Assembly: GCA_030762935.1 (NCBI GenBank)
Contig: CM060900.1
Location: forward strand, 393,503,632 to 393,567,631
DNA length: 64,000 nucleotides
Origin: Hymenopus coronatus
Taxonomy: Eukaryota; Arthropoda; Insecta; Mantodea; Hymenopodidae
Direction of reading: 5' to 3'
Both the position numbers and the translations under genes were made by a program. The first letter of the stretch is position 1. The number at the start of each line of letters is the position of its first letter. Of the stretch, positions 10,418 to 22,309 are shown one piece after another. The notes below the pieces were generated by a model. That model was not told the DNA's origin and searched no databases. It saw only the letters and a list, made by a program, of their open reading frames with translations.

Positions 10418-11700
10418 TTTTTAAATACATGCTTTGCTTTTGATTCAGGGCGTTTCAAAACATGTATTCCGGCGAAATCTGGCACTGGCACTAAAGGCAA
10501 GTATTTACTTTAGCTCTAATCTAAGCCAGGGTTGCGAGCTTGACGGAATTTCAAGCTGTATAACGGGCAGAGTTTAGTTTTGACAGATATTACTAGAAAG
10601 TATTAATTACTTTTATATGGGTTTTCTTTGGAAAACTGTTACGGACGTAAATCTTTATGTATCTGCAAGGCAGTGTCATCACACACACACGTACGCGCAC
10701 ACGCACACGCACACACACGAATTGTTGCATATAGGACGTTAACGAAAACTGTATTGAAAAGAACGCCTTGAATGTCCTTCCTGTTAGGCAGCTATATTTT
10801 ATTTCCAGCTAACAGTAAAAACATCTCGGATGACAGAACAACTCCAGAAACATAACTCTGCGACATATGACTCCAATTTCTCCTATAAACCAAGATAAGG
10901 CACGTGCCTCTAGTAGCAGACTAACAAAGGCTATTACTGTCTGCATTGCTCTGGCATATAAGTATTATACTCCACATCATGATGTCATGCACTGAACGTG
11001 GTTTACTTTAGGAATCAGTGCGAGTTTTGAATATCATAGTGAACGCAGTGCTAATTCGGTGTTCCATTGTGGTATATGGTTGTAAGTTTAAGTTACCGTA
11101 TAGTGTTTTTTCTTCTTTTTTAAGTGCCTGATTGAACACAAGGCTAAGTGGTATGCGCGACATTTTAAAAAAGGATGGTTAAATAAATATCAATTAAAGG
11201 AATAGTTTTTAGAAGTGCCCGAGGAACCTCGTAGTACGCGTGCAAATATTGCCAATGCAACGTGAATGTGCGCTTGTCAGATTTACTTCTTAATTGAAAA
11301 TGTAGGAAAAATTTAAAAGTTGTTCAATCCTTTTCAACTTTACAGTCAACGTTACCATTTCAGCCTATCAAACACACGTATGAACGTGCAGCTGCAGAAG
11401 CTACTCTTACATTGTTAACCTCTATGCAATTAGATCTCTTGATCATCTTTCAGGTGTAACCGAGAACATTTTCCAAATTGTTGACCTTGAGTTTTAGCTT
11501 AATTTCTGTTTTTAAAAGAAAGTACTTAAGTTTCTAATTTTGACGGATTTTGGGTTTTAGTCTTACGGGAAAAATAATCATGTGTTGGCAACTGATCACA
11601 TCAGTGTTACTGTGTTGGCGGGTGAGGCTACGTGTTGCACTAAAGTAGTGTGTCCTGTTTTTCCTGGGACATTCCCGTTTTTTTTGTTTTTTTTTAACTA
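10418..11700. other. Unassigned, with a short HLE-A scrap and (AC)n
   Basis: Bases 10,446-10,490 (CAAAACATGTATTCCGGCGA) are a plus-strand HLE-A scrap. An AC-rich microsatellite lies at 10,678-10,720. The rest has no recognisable gene or repeat terminus. Confidence 0.4.
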
Positions 11701-11702
11701 AA

Positions 11703-11907
11703 TGCGCTTCGGCTCTAAATAATTATTCCGTCTGCTAGGCGGAGTACCTATATCGGAATACTGTGTCCGCTGTATCCGCTGGATGCCAGCCGCTACCAAC
11801 ATCGGTAACTCTGCGCTTCGACTCTAAATATTATTCCGTCTGTAGGCGGAGTACCAATATCGGAATACTGTGCCCGCTGTATCCGTTGGGTGCCAGCCGC
11901 TACCAAC
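11703..11907 (+). repeat. Two-unit tandem repeat, period 109 bp
   Basis: Units begin TGCGCTTCGGCTCTAAAT at 11703 and TGCGCTTCGACTCTAAAT at 11812. Each contains ATTATTCCGTCTG, GGCGGAGTACC, ATATCGGAATACTGTG and GCCAGCCGCTACCAAC. The units differ at a handful of positions. They are GC-richer than the surroundings and contain no ORF. Confidence 0.85.
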
Positions 11908-11939
11908 AAAAGAAACTTAGATTTGTTTTGCTTTAATTA

Positions 11940-12120
11940 ACTGCATTTTGCACCGAGGTCGCTGGTTCAATTCCCCGATTGCAGTGGGTAGTTTTTCTTT
12001 AACCACAATTACTCCATTTCCCCACCGGTCTGGAAATATGCATGTGAGTGAATGTGTGAATTTTATTAAAACTGTCACTCCAGATTAACCATCAGCACGT
12101 GAGACTGAATGTGAAAATGG
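11940..12120 (+). mobile_element. S1-type SINE, 3' part
   Basis: Box B (GGTTCAATTCC) is followed by the S1 body (TAGTTTTTCTTTAACCACAA, CATTTCCCCACCGGTCTGGA). The box A half of the head is degenerate or missing. Confidence 0.6.
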
Positions 12121-12169
12121 AAGATGTTAAAAAACCAACAGACATTATATTGGAAGCTGTTCCTACGAA

Positions 12170-13079
12170 AGATCATTTTTCAATCTACTTCATGTTAATT
12201 AAAATAAACCTTTACAGAAATAACTTCATTATACTTTACGTTGTAGCAGTACGCTCGTGGTTAAAATGACTAACGGTGATGGTGGTCTACCAGTTTTTGT
12301 TATTAAATATTACGATTATGAGTAATATTATTGTTAATAATAATATTATTATTATTATTGTTATTAATGAAGATTATGATTAGTTTAGAAATAATTTCAA
12401 AATAACTGGTTAATTTGTTGTGATAGTTTTATTAACATTCTAAATGGCAGTTTTTAATACAAATGTAAGAGTACTTGCGGATACTCAGTGCAAGTCTCCA
12501 CGGTTTAATCAAGGAAAATTATGTCTAGAAACAGGATGATATAAAGTCATCAAACTTGTTGAAATGGCAATATTTCATCGCTCGCTTTTGTTGTGGGTAC
12601 ATGTTTACAGGAAGTGAACCAGGCCTAGGATTGTAAGCCTTTTCTGTCTGAATTCCAAGCCTTTCAAGGACGACCATTTTGCTCGGAAATAAACTCATAA
12701 TTTTTCATACGCCTTTGAGCCTAACCAAACCATAGCTCTTGAAACATGTACTTCAGGCATATTTATCTTTACTTACTGTTATAACATTAAAATAATGCGA
12801 TTAATAAGGGGGCTCCCCCCACCGAAATTTTTACTCTCTTTCAAGTTTAAACTTTGTTTAGTGTCCAATTACAAATATGAACACTAGAAAGCGCCACTTA
12901 TAAATACTGCGAACATAGTTCTTAAAGATTGAGCACGTGCGCTATAATCTTTTACTCTCATATGTTGGCAGCACTCGTATTACTCTGTTAATTTAAAATA
13001 CTCATTGGGTAATTAAAATTTGCAAAACGTGGTGCCTTGTACGTGATCAACCACCCTTTCAAGTATACGTAGGTACTTA
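12170..13079. other. Unassigned AT-rich sequence with (ATT)n
   Basis: An imperfect ATT/ATA microsatellite occupies about 12,300-12,375. No ORF above 60 codons, RNA gene or repeat terminus is seen in the rest. Confidence 0.4.
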
Positions 13080-13906
13080 TTACTTTCTCTACACATAGTA
13101 TGTACATAGTGTATAGAGAAGGTATTGCATTCCACCCAAAAATTCGATACCGAGATTTCACCGGAAATACATGTTTTGGGTCCTCCATAATCCAAAAAAA
13201 AAAAAGGCATATTCAGAAAAAGGTCCATGTGTGTCTGTGGACAGCATAGCTCAAAAACGAAAATACCGTTGAATACCAAACTTGGTATTTAAGTTTGGTG
13301 TCTTCTAGGTATGCGACACGAAGATTTTCAAGAAAATCCCCCCACACCCAACTACCTTTTACATGGAACTTTTTTCGAAAATTTTGATTTTCTTAAAAAT
13401 GGCTCTATCGATTTTGACTAAAATATCGTATATTAAAGATACTTACCTGAAAAATAAAACGTATATCTTGAATTTTCTGGAAATAGCCTCTGAAGACCAC
13501 TTTATTCTGGATGAATCCACTTTATTCTGGATGAATTTTACGGAATTTTGCATAACTGCTAAACCGTAACGGATGGACAAGAACTCACCACACAAAAAAT
13601 GTAGAGCACGTTAAAAACACACAATTTATGTTACATACATTTTCTTCAAGGAGTTGATCGTTGTTTAGATAATTCTTGTTTTACTTTTCTCATACAGAAT
13701 TTGTCGACTCCTGTCCATACAAACGAAGGACTTCAGTCACATAGCAACCAGCTTTTGTCTATCATTTTAACGTATGGCACTCTCTTATTTCGCTTCTACT
13801 TACAAGGAAGCAAGTAATAAGACTATTTCTGCTAATTTTTTTGCGACTAACATGAATTACATAGAAGCATAAGCTTTAGAAAGTCATGTGAATGGAACAC
13901 ATCAGA
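13080..13906 (-). mobile_element. HLE-A copy 5
   Basis: A clear terminal hairpin is present (ACTTTCTCTACACATAGT, then ACATAGTGTATAGAGAAGGT). The right end is AAGTCATGTGAATGGAACAC ATCAGA. The sub-terminal TAGAGAAAGT is shortened to TAGAAAGT. It heads a run of same-strand copies extending to 17.5 kb. Confidence 0.85.
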
Positions 13907-13910
13907 TTTT

Positions 13911-14255
13911 TTAGAAAAACAAAATATTCGAAGTTGTTTCCATGTAAAATGTAGTTTGGGGTAGGAGGAATTTCTTGAAAATCGAAACGGGAATTTGTCA
14001 TTCCTGTTTGTTTTACTTATGGACGCGCAAAGAGAACAGAGTTTCAACTATCGAGCAACCAGCTTTTAAATGATTTAACTATCGCCTTAGCCTGGCGTAT
14101 TCCTTTATTTCCTCTCTACTTATAAGGCATTAAGAATAAGCCAATATCTGCTAATGTTTAATTCGCTTAGCATGAAATAGATAGAAGAAAAAGCTTTGTA
14201 AGAATTATCCGTTACAGAATGCGCAGAGAAAGTCATATGAATGGGACATATAAGA
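13911..14255 (-). mobile_element. HLE-A copy 6, internally inverted
   Basis: Bases 13,911-13,983 match the plus-strand sense (GTAGTTTGGGGTAGGAGG, TTTCTTGAAAATC). From GAAACGGGAATTTGTCA onward the sequence switches to the minus-strand sense and runs to GCAGAGAAAGTCATATGAAT. It is therefore a miniature fold-back derived from one family. Confidence 0.6.
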
Positions 14256-14364
14256 TTTTTGTTAAAAATATCTGACGTTTTTAATAAAATACTACAGTTT
14301 TAGGTATTTGCATGATAATAACAATTTGCAGCTGGTGCAGTTCTCTTCAATCTGATGGATTTTT

Positions 14365-15192
14365 ACTTTCTCTATATGTACTACGTACAGTGTATAGAGA
14401 AGGTATTGTGTTGCACCCAAAAATTTGATACCGAGATTTCACCGGAAATACATGTTTTGGGTCCCCTTGAATCCAATAAAAGCATTTTTGGAAAAAAATC
14501 CATGTGTGTATGTGTGTGTGTGTGTGTGAGTGTGTGTGTCTGGACAGCATAGCTCAAAAACGAAAAGCCCGATAAATACCAAACCTGGTATTAAAGTTCA
14601 GTATCTTCCAAGGACGCGATACGAAGATTTTCATAAAACCCCCAATTACCCTTTATATGGAAACTTTTTCGAAAACTTTGATATTCTAAAAAATGGCTGA
14701 TTAAAATATCGTATATTTTAGATGTTCACCTGACAAATAAAACGTACATCTCGAATTTTCTGTGAATAGCCTCTGAAGACTACTTTATCCTGGATGAATT
14801 TTACGGAATTTTGCATTATTGGCAAACCACAAGAAATAGACAAAAGCTTACTTTACAGAAAATGTAGAGCTCGATAAAACACATAATTTATGTTATATAC
14901 TTTTTTTTTCGTGGAGTGGATCGTTTTTAAGATGTTCCTTGTTATTTTATACTTTTCTCATACGGGGATTTTCAACTCCTGTCCATACAAACAAAGGAAC
15001 TTTAATCACATTGCAACCAGCTTCTGACTAATACTTTAGCCTATGCTACTCCCCTATTTCTCTTCTATTTGCATGGAGGCAAGTAATAAGAATATTTCTC
15101 GATTAGCATGAAGTAAATAGAAGAATAAGCTTGTTAACAATAATTTGTTGCAGAGATGTAGAGAAAGTCATGTGAATGGAACACACCAGATT
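14365..15192 (-). mobile_element. HLE-A copy 7, best full-length example
   Basis: Hairpin arms are TACTTTCTCTATA (14,364-14,376) and TATAGAGAAGGTA (14,393-14,405), pairing at 12 of 13 positions. The (GT)n tract lies at 14,507-14,540. The opposite end holds the sub-terminal TAGAGAAAGT (15,161-15,170), an inverted match to the hairpin arm, and then CATGTGAATGGAACACACCAGA. Flanks are T-runs on both sides. There is no ORF over about 65 codons. Confidence 0.88.
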
Positions 15193-15271
15193 TTTTGGGG
15201 GTGAAATACAATATAGTAGGTAGCACTTTTTTACTTTCTTTACTTCTCAGGGTAAACAGAAATTTTTGACT

Positions 15272-15399
15272 GTCTGCGTGGTCGAGTGGTGAGCGAGCTG
15301 ACTTCTCATCTGGAAGTCCCGGGTTCGATTCCCGGCTGGGGCGGAGAATTTTTCTTTAGCTAGAGTTATTCCTTATAACCCACTCTGGAAGTGTGAATA

Positions 15400-15433
<34 letters not shown>

Positions 15434-15440
15434 GAAAATA
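15272..15440 (+). mobile_element. SINE family S1, copy with a different tRNA head
   Basis: The head carries box A GCGTGGTCGAGTGGTGAGCG and box B GGTTCGATTCCCGG. The body AGAATTTTTCTTTAGC..AACCCACTCTGGAAGTGTGAA is that of the S1 family, with a (GT)n(GA)n tail at 15,399-15,435. The head resembles a Ser/Leu-type class-II-like box A, unlike the copies at 1.65 and 20.7 kb. Confidence 0.8.
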
Positions 15441-15544
15441 ACAGGATTTAAACATACAGTCAACGAGTTGTTTCAAACGCAAAGCCCCCGATGTGACCAT
15501 AGATGTTAAAGGGAGCAATATAAATGGAAAAAACGGTTCTGTAT

Positions 15545-16240
15545 TCACCCGAAATATATGATTTGATGATTCCTTAATCTATAAAAACTTTTATAAAAAG
15601 TTCTCTGTATGTGTGAACAACGAAAAGTAATTTAACTTCCAAACTTGATATTTTAGTTCTGCATCTTTCAAGGATAAGACGCGAAGATTCTAAAGAAATA
15701 TCCCCCACTCCAACTATCTTATATGTACTATTTTGCGAAAATTTTAACTATCTCAAAAATTGCGCTAAAAGTTTATTATATTTAAGATATTTTCTTGTTA
15801 AATAAAATTTATATCTTTAATTTTCTGGGAACATCTCTGAAGACCTGGTCATTTGGATGAATTACCACAGAGATAGAAAAAAAAACTTGTTATACAAAAA
15901 GTTCAATTTATGTCGAATGATTGTGAAGTTAACCATTTATGAGATATTCTTTTTCATTTTTTCAATATTCATTTGAATGTTTATAGTTCTCTTAAACCTT
16001 TGCTTTACCCGGCCCCAGCAAAGAGAATGGATTTCAAAGCTATTACATAACGACTAGTTCTTAAAATACTTGACTATCGCTTAAGCCTAATGAATTCCCA
16101 TATCCCCTATCTGCAAAGAAAAAAAAAATCTGTAACAAAGGTATTTCACCGAACGCTCAACCTAATTAACCTGAAGAACATAGAATAATAAACCTTTTTA
16201 AGGACTAAGTAGTCGAAGTCTTGGGAATGTAATATACGAG
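15545..16240 (-). mobile_element. HLE-A copy 8, hairpin end missing
   Basis: Starts inside the conserved block at TTCACCCGAAATATATGATT and runs to GAAGTCTTGGGAATGTAATA. More diverged than its neighbours, with several small deletions. Confidence 0.65.
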
Positions 16241-16242
16241 TC

Positions 16243-16599
16243 TTTTAGAAAGATTTTCCTATAGATGTGTGTATGCCTCTACTTGCACGTGCGTGTATGT
16301 GTCTGCAAATACGGTAGCTCTAAAACCAAAAGTTGGTTAAATACCAAAGTTGACAATATTTAGGTTCAGCATCTTCCAAGGATGTGACACGAAAAACATC
16401 CCCCATCCCTAACTGCCCTTTACATGGAAAAATTTTCAAAAATTTCTAAAATTCTCTTATGAATTTTATTAAAGTACTGTGTACTAAAGATACAAATACA
16501 ATCTAAATATCTTGAATTTTCTGGGAATAGCATCCGAAGTCTTCTTCATTCTGAATGACTTTTGCATAACTGGTAAACCGTAAGAGACAAACAGATATG
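16243..16599 (-). mobile_element. HLE-A copy 9, internal segment
   Basis: Begins at the T-rich internal site (TTAGAAAGATTTTCC), with the GT-rich part, GGATGTGACACGAAAA and TGGTAAACCGTAAGAGACAA. It stops where a plus-strand start fragment (ACATTCACATAACTTTCTCT) of about 50 bp intervenes before copy 10. Confidence 0.6.
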
Positions 16600-16659
16600 T
16601 TACATTCACATAACTTTCTCTAGCTGTTCCAAATAAAACTATTCTTACTAAAGACTATT

Positions 16660-17484
16660 ACTTTCTTTACACGTACTATGTACATTGTGTATAGAGAAGG
16701 TATTGTAATGCACCCAAAAAATCGATACTGAGATTTCACCGGAAATGCATGTTTTGGGTCCCCTGAGTCCAAAAAAAGCATTTCTGAAAAAAATGTCCGT
16801 GTGCGTGTGTGTGGACAGCATAGCTCAAAAACGAAAAGACCGTTCAATACTAAACTTGGTATTTAAGTTTGGTATCTTGCAAGGATGCAATACGAAGATT
16901 TTCAAGAAAATCCCCCCCACACCCAACTACACTTTACATGGAACTTTCTTCAAAAAATGTTTATTTTCTAAAAATGACTAATGATTTTCATTAAGATATC
17001 GTATATTAAAGATATTTACCTGACAAATAATATGTATATCTTGAATTTTCTGGGAATAGCCTCTGAAGACTACTTTATTCTGATGAATTTTATGGAATTT
17101 TGCAACTTACCATTCAAAAAAAGTAGAGCACATTAAAACACACAATTTATGTTATAACCATTTTTTTTTCGTGGAGTTGATAGTTTTTTTTTTAGATATT
17201 CCTTGTTTTTGGTTTCAGCTTTAAAAATCATACTTTTCTCATACGGGAATTTGTCAACTCCTGTTCATACAAACAAAGGAACTTCAGTCACATAGCGACC
17301 AGTTTTTGACTATCACTTTAACCTAGGCACTCCCTTATTTCGCTTCTACTTACAAGGAAGCAAGTAGTAAGACTATTTCTGCTATTTTTTTCTTGATTAG
17401 CATGAAGTAAATAGAAGTATTAGCTTTTTAACAATACTTTGTTGCAGAGATGTAGAGAAAGTCATGTAAATGGATCACATCAGA
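16660..17484 (-). mobile_element. HLE-A copy 10, full length
   Basis: Hairpin ACTTTCTTTACACGTACTAT / TGTGTATAGAGAAGGT at the left; right end GTAGAGAAAGTCATGTAAAT then GATCACATCAGA followed by TTTTTTTT. A stretch encoding a hAT zinc finger begins about 80 bp after the right end. Confidence 0.85.
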
Positions 17485-17565
17485 TTTTTTTTCTTCAGAT
17501 CCAGCTCAGTGACCATGTGGCGTTTAAGTAATTTAAATGTATGTGTAATCACTGTGTTCGTGTAA

Positions 17566-17790
17566 AAGATACCAAAACGAAAGTGTTCCTTCAACAGTAA
17601 TATAAAGAGCGAGTTTCCGTATATTACGGGAAATGGAGAAACTGTGGAGTGTACATTGTGCAAATCGAAGTTCAATATTGCACATGGTGGACGCTCTGAT
17701 TTTGTGAATTATATTAAGACGAAAAAACACCGTTGGAGAGTACAAATGCAAAGTGCCAATAAAGCCTCTGCAGAATTGACACGCATTTAA
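17566..17790 (+). pseudogene. hAT transposase N-terminal zinc-finger fragment
   Basis: An open frame of 74 codons without an initiating Met reads PKRKCSFNSNIKSEFPYI, then TVECTLCKSKFNIAHGGRSD and FVNYIKTKKHR. The C-x2-C followed by an HGG turn and HxxxxxH-like end is the BED/TTF-type DNA-binding finger found at the N-terminus of many hAT transposases. A stop precedes it at 17,563-17,565 and another closes it, and no catalytic domain follows in frame. It is a domain relic, possibly from the same copy as the C-terminal piece at 20.5 kb. Confidence 0.7.
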
Positions 17791-17799
17791 ATGTAGATT

Positions 17800-19930
17800 C
17801 GATTAAGTAATTTGTTTGTATAATGTGTGTTTACTACATTTATTTTGTAAATATAATCAGTTTTTTATTCTATTTGTGAATTTTTGTAATGTCCCATGTT
17901 TTTGTAACATGTCTCAGGTTTTTCCATGGATTTTCTATAAATGTCCCTGTTTATAGATACAATATTATGGACACCCTACACTACACTGACTTTCAAATGG
18001 GATTAGGTTTTTCCTTGAACGCCACCAGGCCGGTAGCCAATCGCAGTGCTGCTGTGTTGACATATTGAATTCGCGCTTAACTGGGGAGTAACGCGCTAAG
18101 TGATTTCGTCTCTCATAAATACTACTTGCGCTAAGACAAAATATTAAAATTTTGCAAAAAAATAATTCATGAGGAAGATAGGGAATAATGTTCGTAGTAG
18201 AACCGTTAAAACCGTAGATTCTAGCTCAAATAGTTTTCACAATACACATGAGTAAACATTATGTCGCCAGGCATATTTGCATGCTCAGTGTGCGAGTGAG
18301 AAGGAAATATGAAAAGAGTGGGTGTAGCAACCTGGCAACGCAAAGCACGACAGTGCATCTCATTTGCTGCAGTGTAGAACTCTTCCAGTTAGAAGAACAT
18401 TTATATGGCAGTGAGGTTAACGGTAAACTCGAACCTGCTTGTTCACGCCTGCCTTACAAATACAAGTGAGGGGCGGATGAACGTCATTCATGACTACTAT
18501 CCTCATGCGTGTCAGTGGTGAATTAAGCAATTATTTTCACATCACATTAGTTTATCACAGAACAGCATATATGCGTAATTCAACGAATGCGTGCAAGCCA
18601 GTATGATGCTGCTTTGAGCCATTAAATTAAATTCTCCGTTAAAGTATGTGAGGAAATACTATGGTGCGTTTTATGATGCGATATTGATTTAACAACGTAC
18701 TCAATGTGAAACCATAAGAAGGAATTTTCCATATCATCATAATCACCTTGTCATCTTCTTCCCTCTTTAAGACCTCTATTTACTGTGGCAAGTTCAGTGT
18801 GAAAACAATGAACAGCTAATTGGCAGCTATTTCACTCTTCTGAAACAGTTTTTCGTCATAGGCTTTCTCATATAAGAAGGGCCAGACAGTGGTGGCTCGT
18901 GCCTCTCAGATTAGCTGAAGTTCACTACGAACGTATGACTACCATAAAATAAACATATATGACTCACCTATTTCTTGTAAATTAAGTCGATCCTCCTACT
19001 TTTTAGAGCGGTAAATATGTCAATAATTTTGGCTCATTATTTGTGTTGCTGAAAAGCAAACAAGGTAAATAGACAGCGATTACAAATTAGGGCTACACAA
19101 CCAAAAAAAGTTAGTAAACCAAGAGCTTCTAAACTTAGTATTGTATGACCTCTATTTTCTCATTGTCTCTTTTAATGGGCATGTCGATATCAGTAGGCTG
19201 CCCAAAATTTAGAACATCTTTCTTTTCTTCATCTTTATACTTAGAAAATGGAGTTTCTAACAAACTATGCCGTCCATGGGATTCATTAGAAAACACTCAC
19301 ATCACACACAAATATTACAAATAATGGGTCTAGTAAACTCGTAGACTATACCGCTCACAGTTTTAAAAAACACCACTTTTACACGATACGTACGAACACA
19401 TCCTCAAGTTGAAATAGCGACATCGACTGTGATTATTTGTAACCAAGCGAAAGCAGGAAACATCTCTTCCACCCTAAAAGCCAAGGCCAACAGGCTTTGC
19501 TACTTCCCTACAAGTGAAAATATTTCCTATTTGCCAGAAACGTATGCAGCAGGGATAATGACCAGTAGGTGACGTCATGTTACCATGGTAACCAAGCTGT
19601 TTAGAGAAGCAATTCGTTCCCTGTTTGCTTAAGTTCCAAACCAAAATATTGCAGCAATGAACGAAGTGGCTCAAACTCATGATGTAGCAGCCTTAATGAG
19701 GAAAGCAAAAACAGGGTACAAACAACTGTAAAATAAGTTTATTCGATCTGCCACTTCGTCCATTGCTACTTCCACCAACTAAATTTAATAATTTAACAAT
19801 TCTCAGATTCGCATATTTTTCAGTGAACTATCTGTAATTTCTGTTTTACTCCCTCTAGATCGCCATAGCGCACTTCTGTGTTGTCAAAATATGCTCCCGA
19901 AGGATTTTACAATTCTCTGCAACTAGGTCG
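17800..19930. other. Unassigned; possible decayed hAT interior
   Basis: This lies between the hAT zinc finger and the hAT C-terminal piece, both on the plus strand, so it could be the decayed middle and flanks of that element. I could not read catalytic hAT motifs in it. ORFs of 73 and 68 codons (18,248-18,469 plus; 19,474-19,680 minus) resemble nothing known to me. Confidence 0.35.
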
Positions 19931-20542
19931 AAATTTTAAGAGTAAAATAGTGAACAGTGTATGAAAATGTGCAGCAGCATAAAACAAAGTTTTCAAGAGC
20001 GGTAAAAACAGAAAAATATTTTGGCCAAGGTTTCTTATCGAGTGGTACTCCGTGTAGACGTTCTTTACGATCAGCTGCAGAGTCGTTATGCCATCTCAGC
20101 CAACGCACTTCGAGATTTGCAATCTATAATGAAGACATATCCAGAATCAAGAGCGAGTGTTTCACTGAATCTTATGAAGAAAATACCTTAGTGAAACGAA
20201 GAAAGTCTATACTTAAATTCAGAAGCGGTTGCAAGAGTATCACTATACTATTTATTTTGTACACACGCCACACCAATTTCTCCGATCACTTGCGGTTGCA
20301 AAGCTCTTAAAACATAATTCCTCTCTCTGCTGTAAAGAATTTCCAGAAGAGGAGTTAGAAAACCCAGTATCAACATATCCTATGCTAAGAAAAGGAAACT
20401 ATTTAGAAATAAATTAATTGTGTTGTATGAAAGAGAAGAGTTTCGTCAAGTACGTGATGGGTTGAGTGTCAAATTGTAATAGAAGTTGCGGTCTAAAACT
20501 CGTTAGGAGGTTCTCTCTTTGCAAAAGTGTGTAAACAATTCC

Positions 20543-20739
20543 AATGGCTAAAGCGGAAGTTGAGAGTTGCTTTTCCACACTATAGAGTTGAGAAGTTTTT
20601 ACACAATGCAGTGTCTGAGGAATGTCTGTCGGCAATCGCTATGCTGACAATTGAAAGAAAACTTAAATACTTGACTACAAGATTCATTGAAAAAGTAATG
20701 GAAGAATGGATTTCATTTACAGGAAATAAATGTTCATAG
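20543..20739 (+). pseudogene. hAT transposase C-terminal dimerisation domain fragment
   Basis: Reading frames give KAEVESCFSTL and, after a frameshift, RVEKFLHNAVSEECLSAI, then AMLTIERKL and RFIEKVMEEW. The pattern (AE)xExxFSxLxRVKxxLRNxxxxERLxxLAxLxIE is the hAT family C-terminal dimerisation region. A frameshift separates STL from RVEKF, so the gene is dead. The 117-codon ORF at 19,957-20,310 lies just upstream on the same strand and may be earlier transposase sequence, but I see no motif in it. Confidence 0.75.
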
Positions 20740-20901
20740 GCTGGCCCCGTACCTCAGTCGGTAGAGCACTTGCTTGCCCTGCAAAGGGTCTCGGGTTCGA
20801 TTTCAGGCTGAGGGTGAGAATTTTTCTCTAACAAACATTATACCCTATACTCAGGGTCTCGAAGTATCAATATTCGTGTGTGTGTGTGTGTGTGTGTGTG
20901 T

Positions 20902-20945
<44 letters not shown>
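20740..20945 (+). mobile_element. SINE family S1, copy with long microsatellite tail
   Basis: The tRNA-like head has box A TACCTCAGTCGGTAGAGCAC and box B GGTTCGATTTC. The body (GAGAATTTTTCTCTAAC, CCTATACTCAGGGTCTCGAA) leads into (GT)n and then (AT)n at 20,876-20,945. It is inserted immediately after the stop codon of the hAT fragment. Confidence 0.82.
20876..20945 (+). repeat. (GT)n(AT)n compound microsatellite
   Basis: About 26 bp of GT followed by about 40 bp of AT, forming the tail of the S1 SINE. Confidence 0.95.
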
Positions 20946-20947
<2 letters not shown>

Positions 20948-21080
20948 GAACAAATAAAAAAAATAGAAATTCAACAACAGTACATGAGTTAACGCGATTT
21001 CCGATATATAGCATGTTCCAGAAGGGAAATACGGCCGATAAGACTATCAGTAGAAGTTGGGGTGCAAATGGAATTTAAAA

Positions 21081-21907
21081 AAAGAAGTGTTCCGTTCACA
21101 TGACTTTATCTATTCTGTAACACACTATTCCTACAAAAGCTTATTATTCTATGTACTTCATGCAAACCAAGATAAACATTAACAATTTTTTCCTTTGTTT
21201 TATAAGTAGGAGGGAATTAATGGAGTACACTAGGCTAAAACAATTATGAACTCTTTTAAAAGCTGTCACTATGTGATTGTTATTCGGTTCTTTTTGAATG
21301 GCCCGGAGTAAAGCAAAAGAAACAGGTATGACAAATTCCCGTTTGAGAAAAGTTTAAGTAGTTTAAAATTGAAACCAACAATAAGGAATATCTCGGTAAT
21401 TGTTAACTCCACCAAAAATGTATAGGACAAAACGAGATGCACATTTTTTTTGTAGTAAGTTTTTGTCTACCTCTTTCGGTTTACCAGCTATGCTAAAGCC
21501 ATCCAGAATGAACAAATCTTCAGAGGCTATTCCCAAAAAATGCAATACATACGTTTTATTTTTTATATAAAAGCTTTAATATACGGTATTTTAATGAAAA
21601 TTGCAAGAGCCATTTTTTAGAAAATCGAAAATTCCGAAAAAGTCTTGCATGTAACGGTTAGTTTGGGGTGGGGGATTTCTTCGAAATCTTTATTTGTGTC
21701 CCTCCTTGGAAGATAGTAAATTTAAATGTCAAGTTCAATACTTAACTTTTTAAGTCGTATTCATAGATACACAGACACATGGACTTTGTTTCTAAAAATG
21801 GTGTTTTTTCGTTTCGGGGATTCTCAAATCATGCATCTCGGTATCGCATTTTTTATAGAATGCATTACTTTCTCTACCTACTGCACAATGTATGTGGTAG
21901 GGAAGGT
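21081..21907 (+). mobile_element. HLE-A copy 11
   Basis: Starts GAAGTGTTCCGTTCACATGA with the first bases altered, then ACTTTATCTA. The hairpin end is ACTTTCTCTACCTACTGCAC / TGTATGTGGTAGGGAAGGT. The GT/AC tract is nearly lost. Confidence 0.78.
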
Positions 21908-22309
21908 AAAGTATGCATACGGATATTAGAAAAAAACCTATAAAACTACTTCCATATGAGTTTTATTGAAGAGTAGTAAAGCGTGAAAGATAATGCTTGC
22001 CGTAAGTTTCTTCTAAAACTCGTTACATCATATCTATCTCATATCCACCAGATGGGCCAAAGGTGGGGAGAGGTGAAATTAGAATCTTTGAAGTGTGGTT
22101 ATTTGAAAGCTTTAGAATCCTTTGAAGTGTGGCTATTTGAAAGCTAAAGTAATTTTATTGAGAAAGGAATGGTCTACGCGGATATGTCACTCTGCGGAAA
22201 AGTCATTCAGCGGAAGTGTCCCGCACCCGTGGGGGCGGCGTAGAGCAAATATCGTTTGGTTTCGCATTTCCGGTGATGTTGATGTTGATCCTCCACTTCT
22301 CGATTCAGA

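Noticed and set aside
14347..14552. Hairpin at 14,364-14,405 as a bacterial-type terminator or microRNA precursor
   Set aside because: It is the terminal hairpin of an HLE-A element, repeated at the end of every full copy. No bacterial context is present.
13080..17484. CRISPR-like or satellite array because of regularly repeated blocks
   Set aside because: The blocks are about 830 bp transposon copies with hairpin ends, of unequal length and at scattered places, not short direct repeats with spacers.
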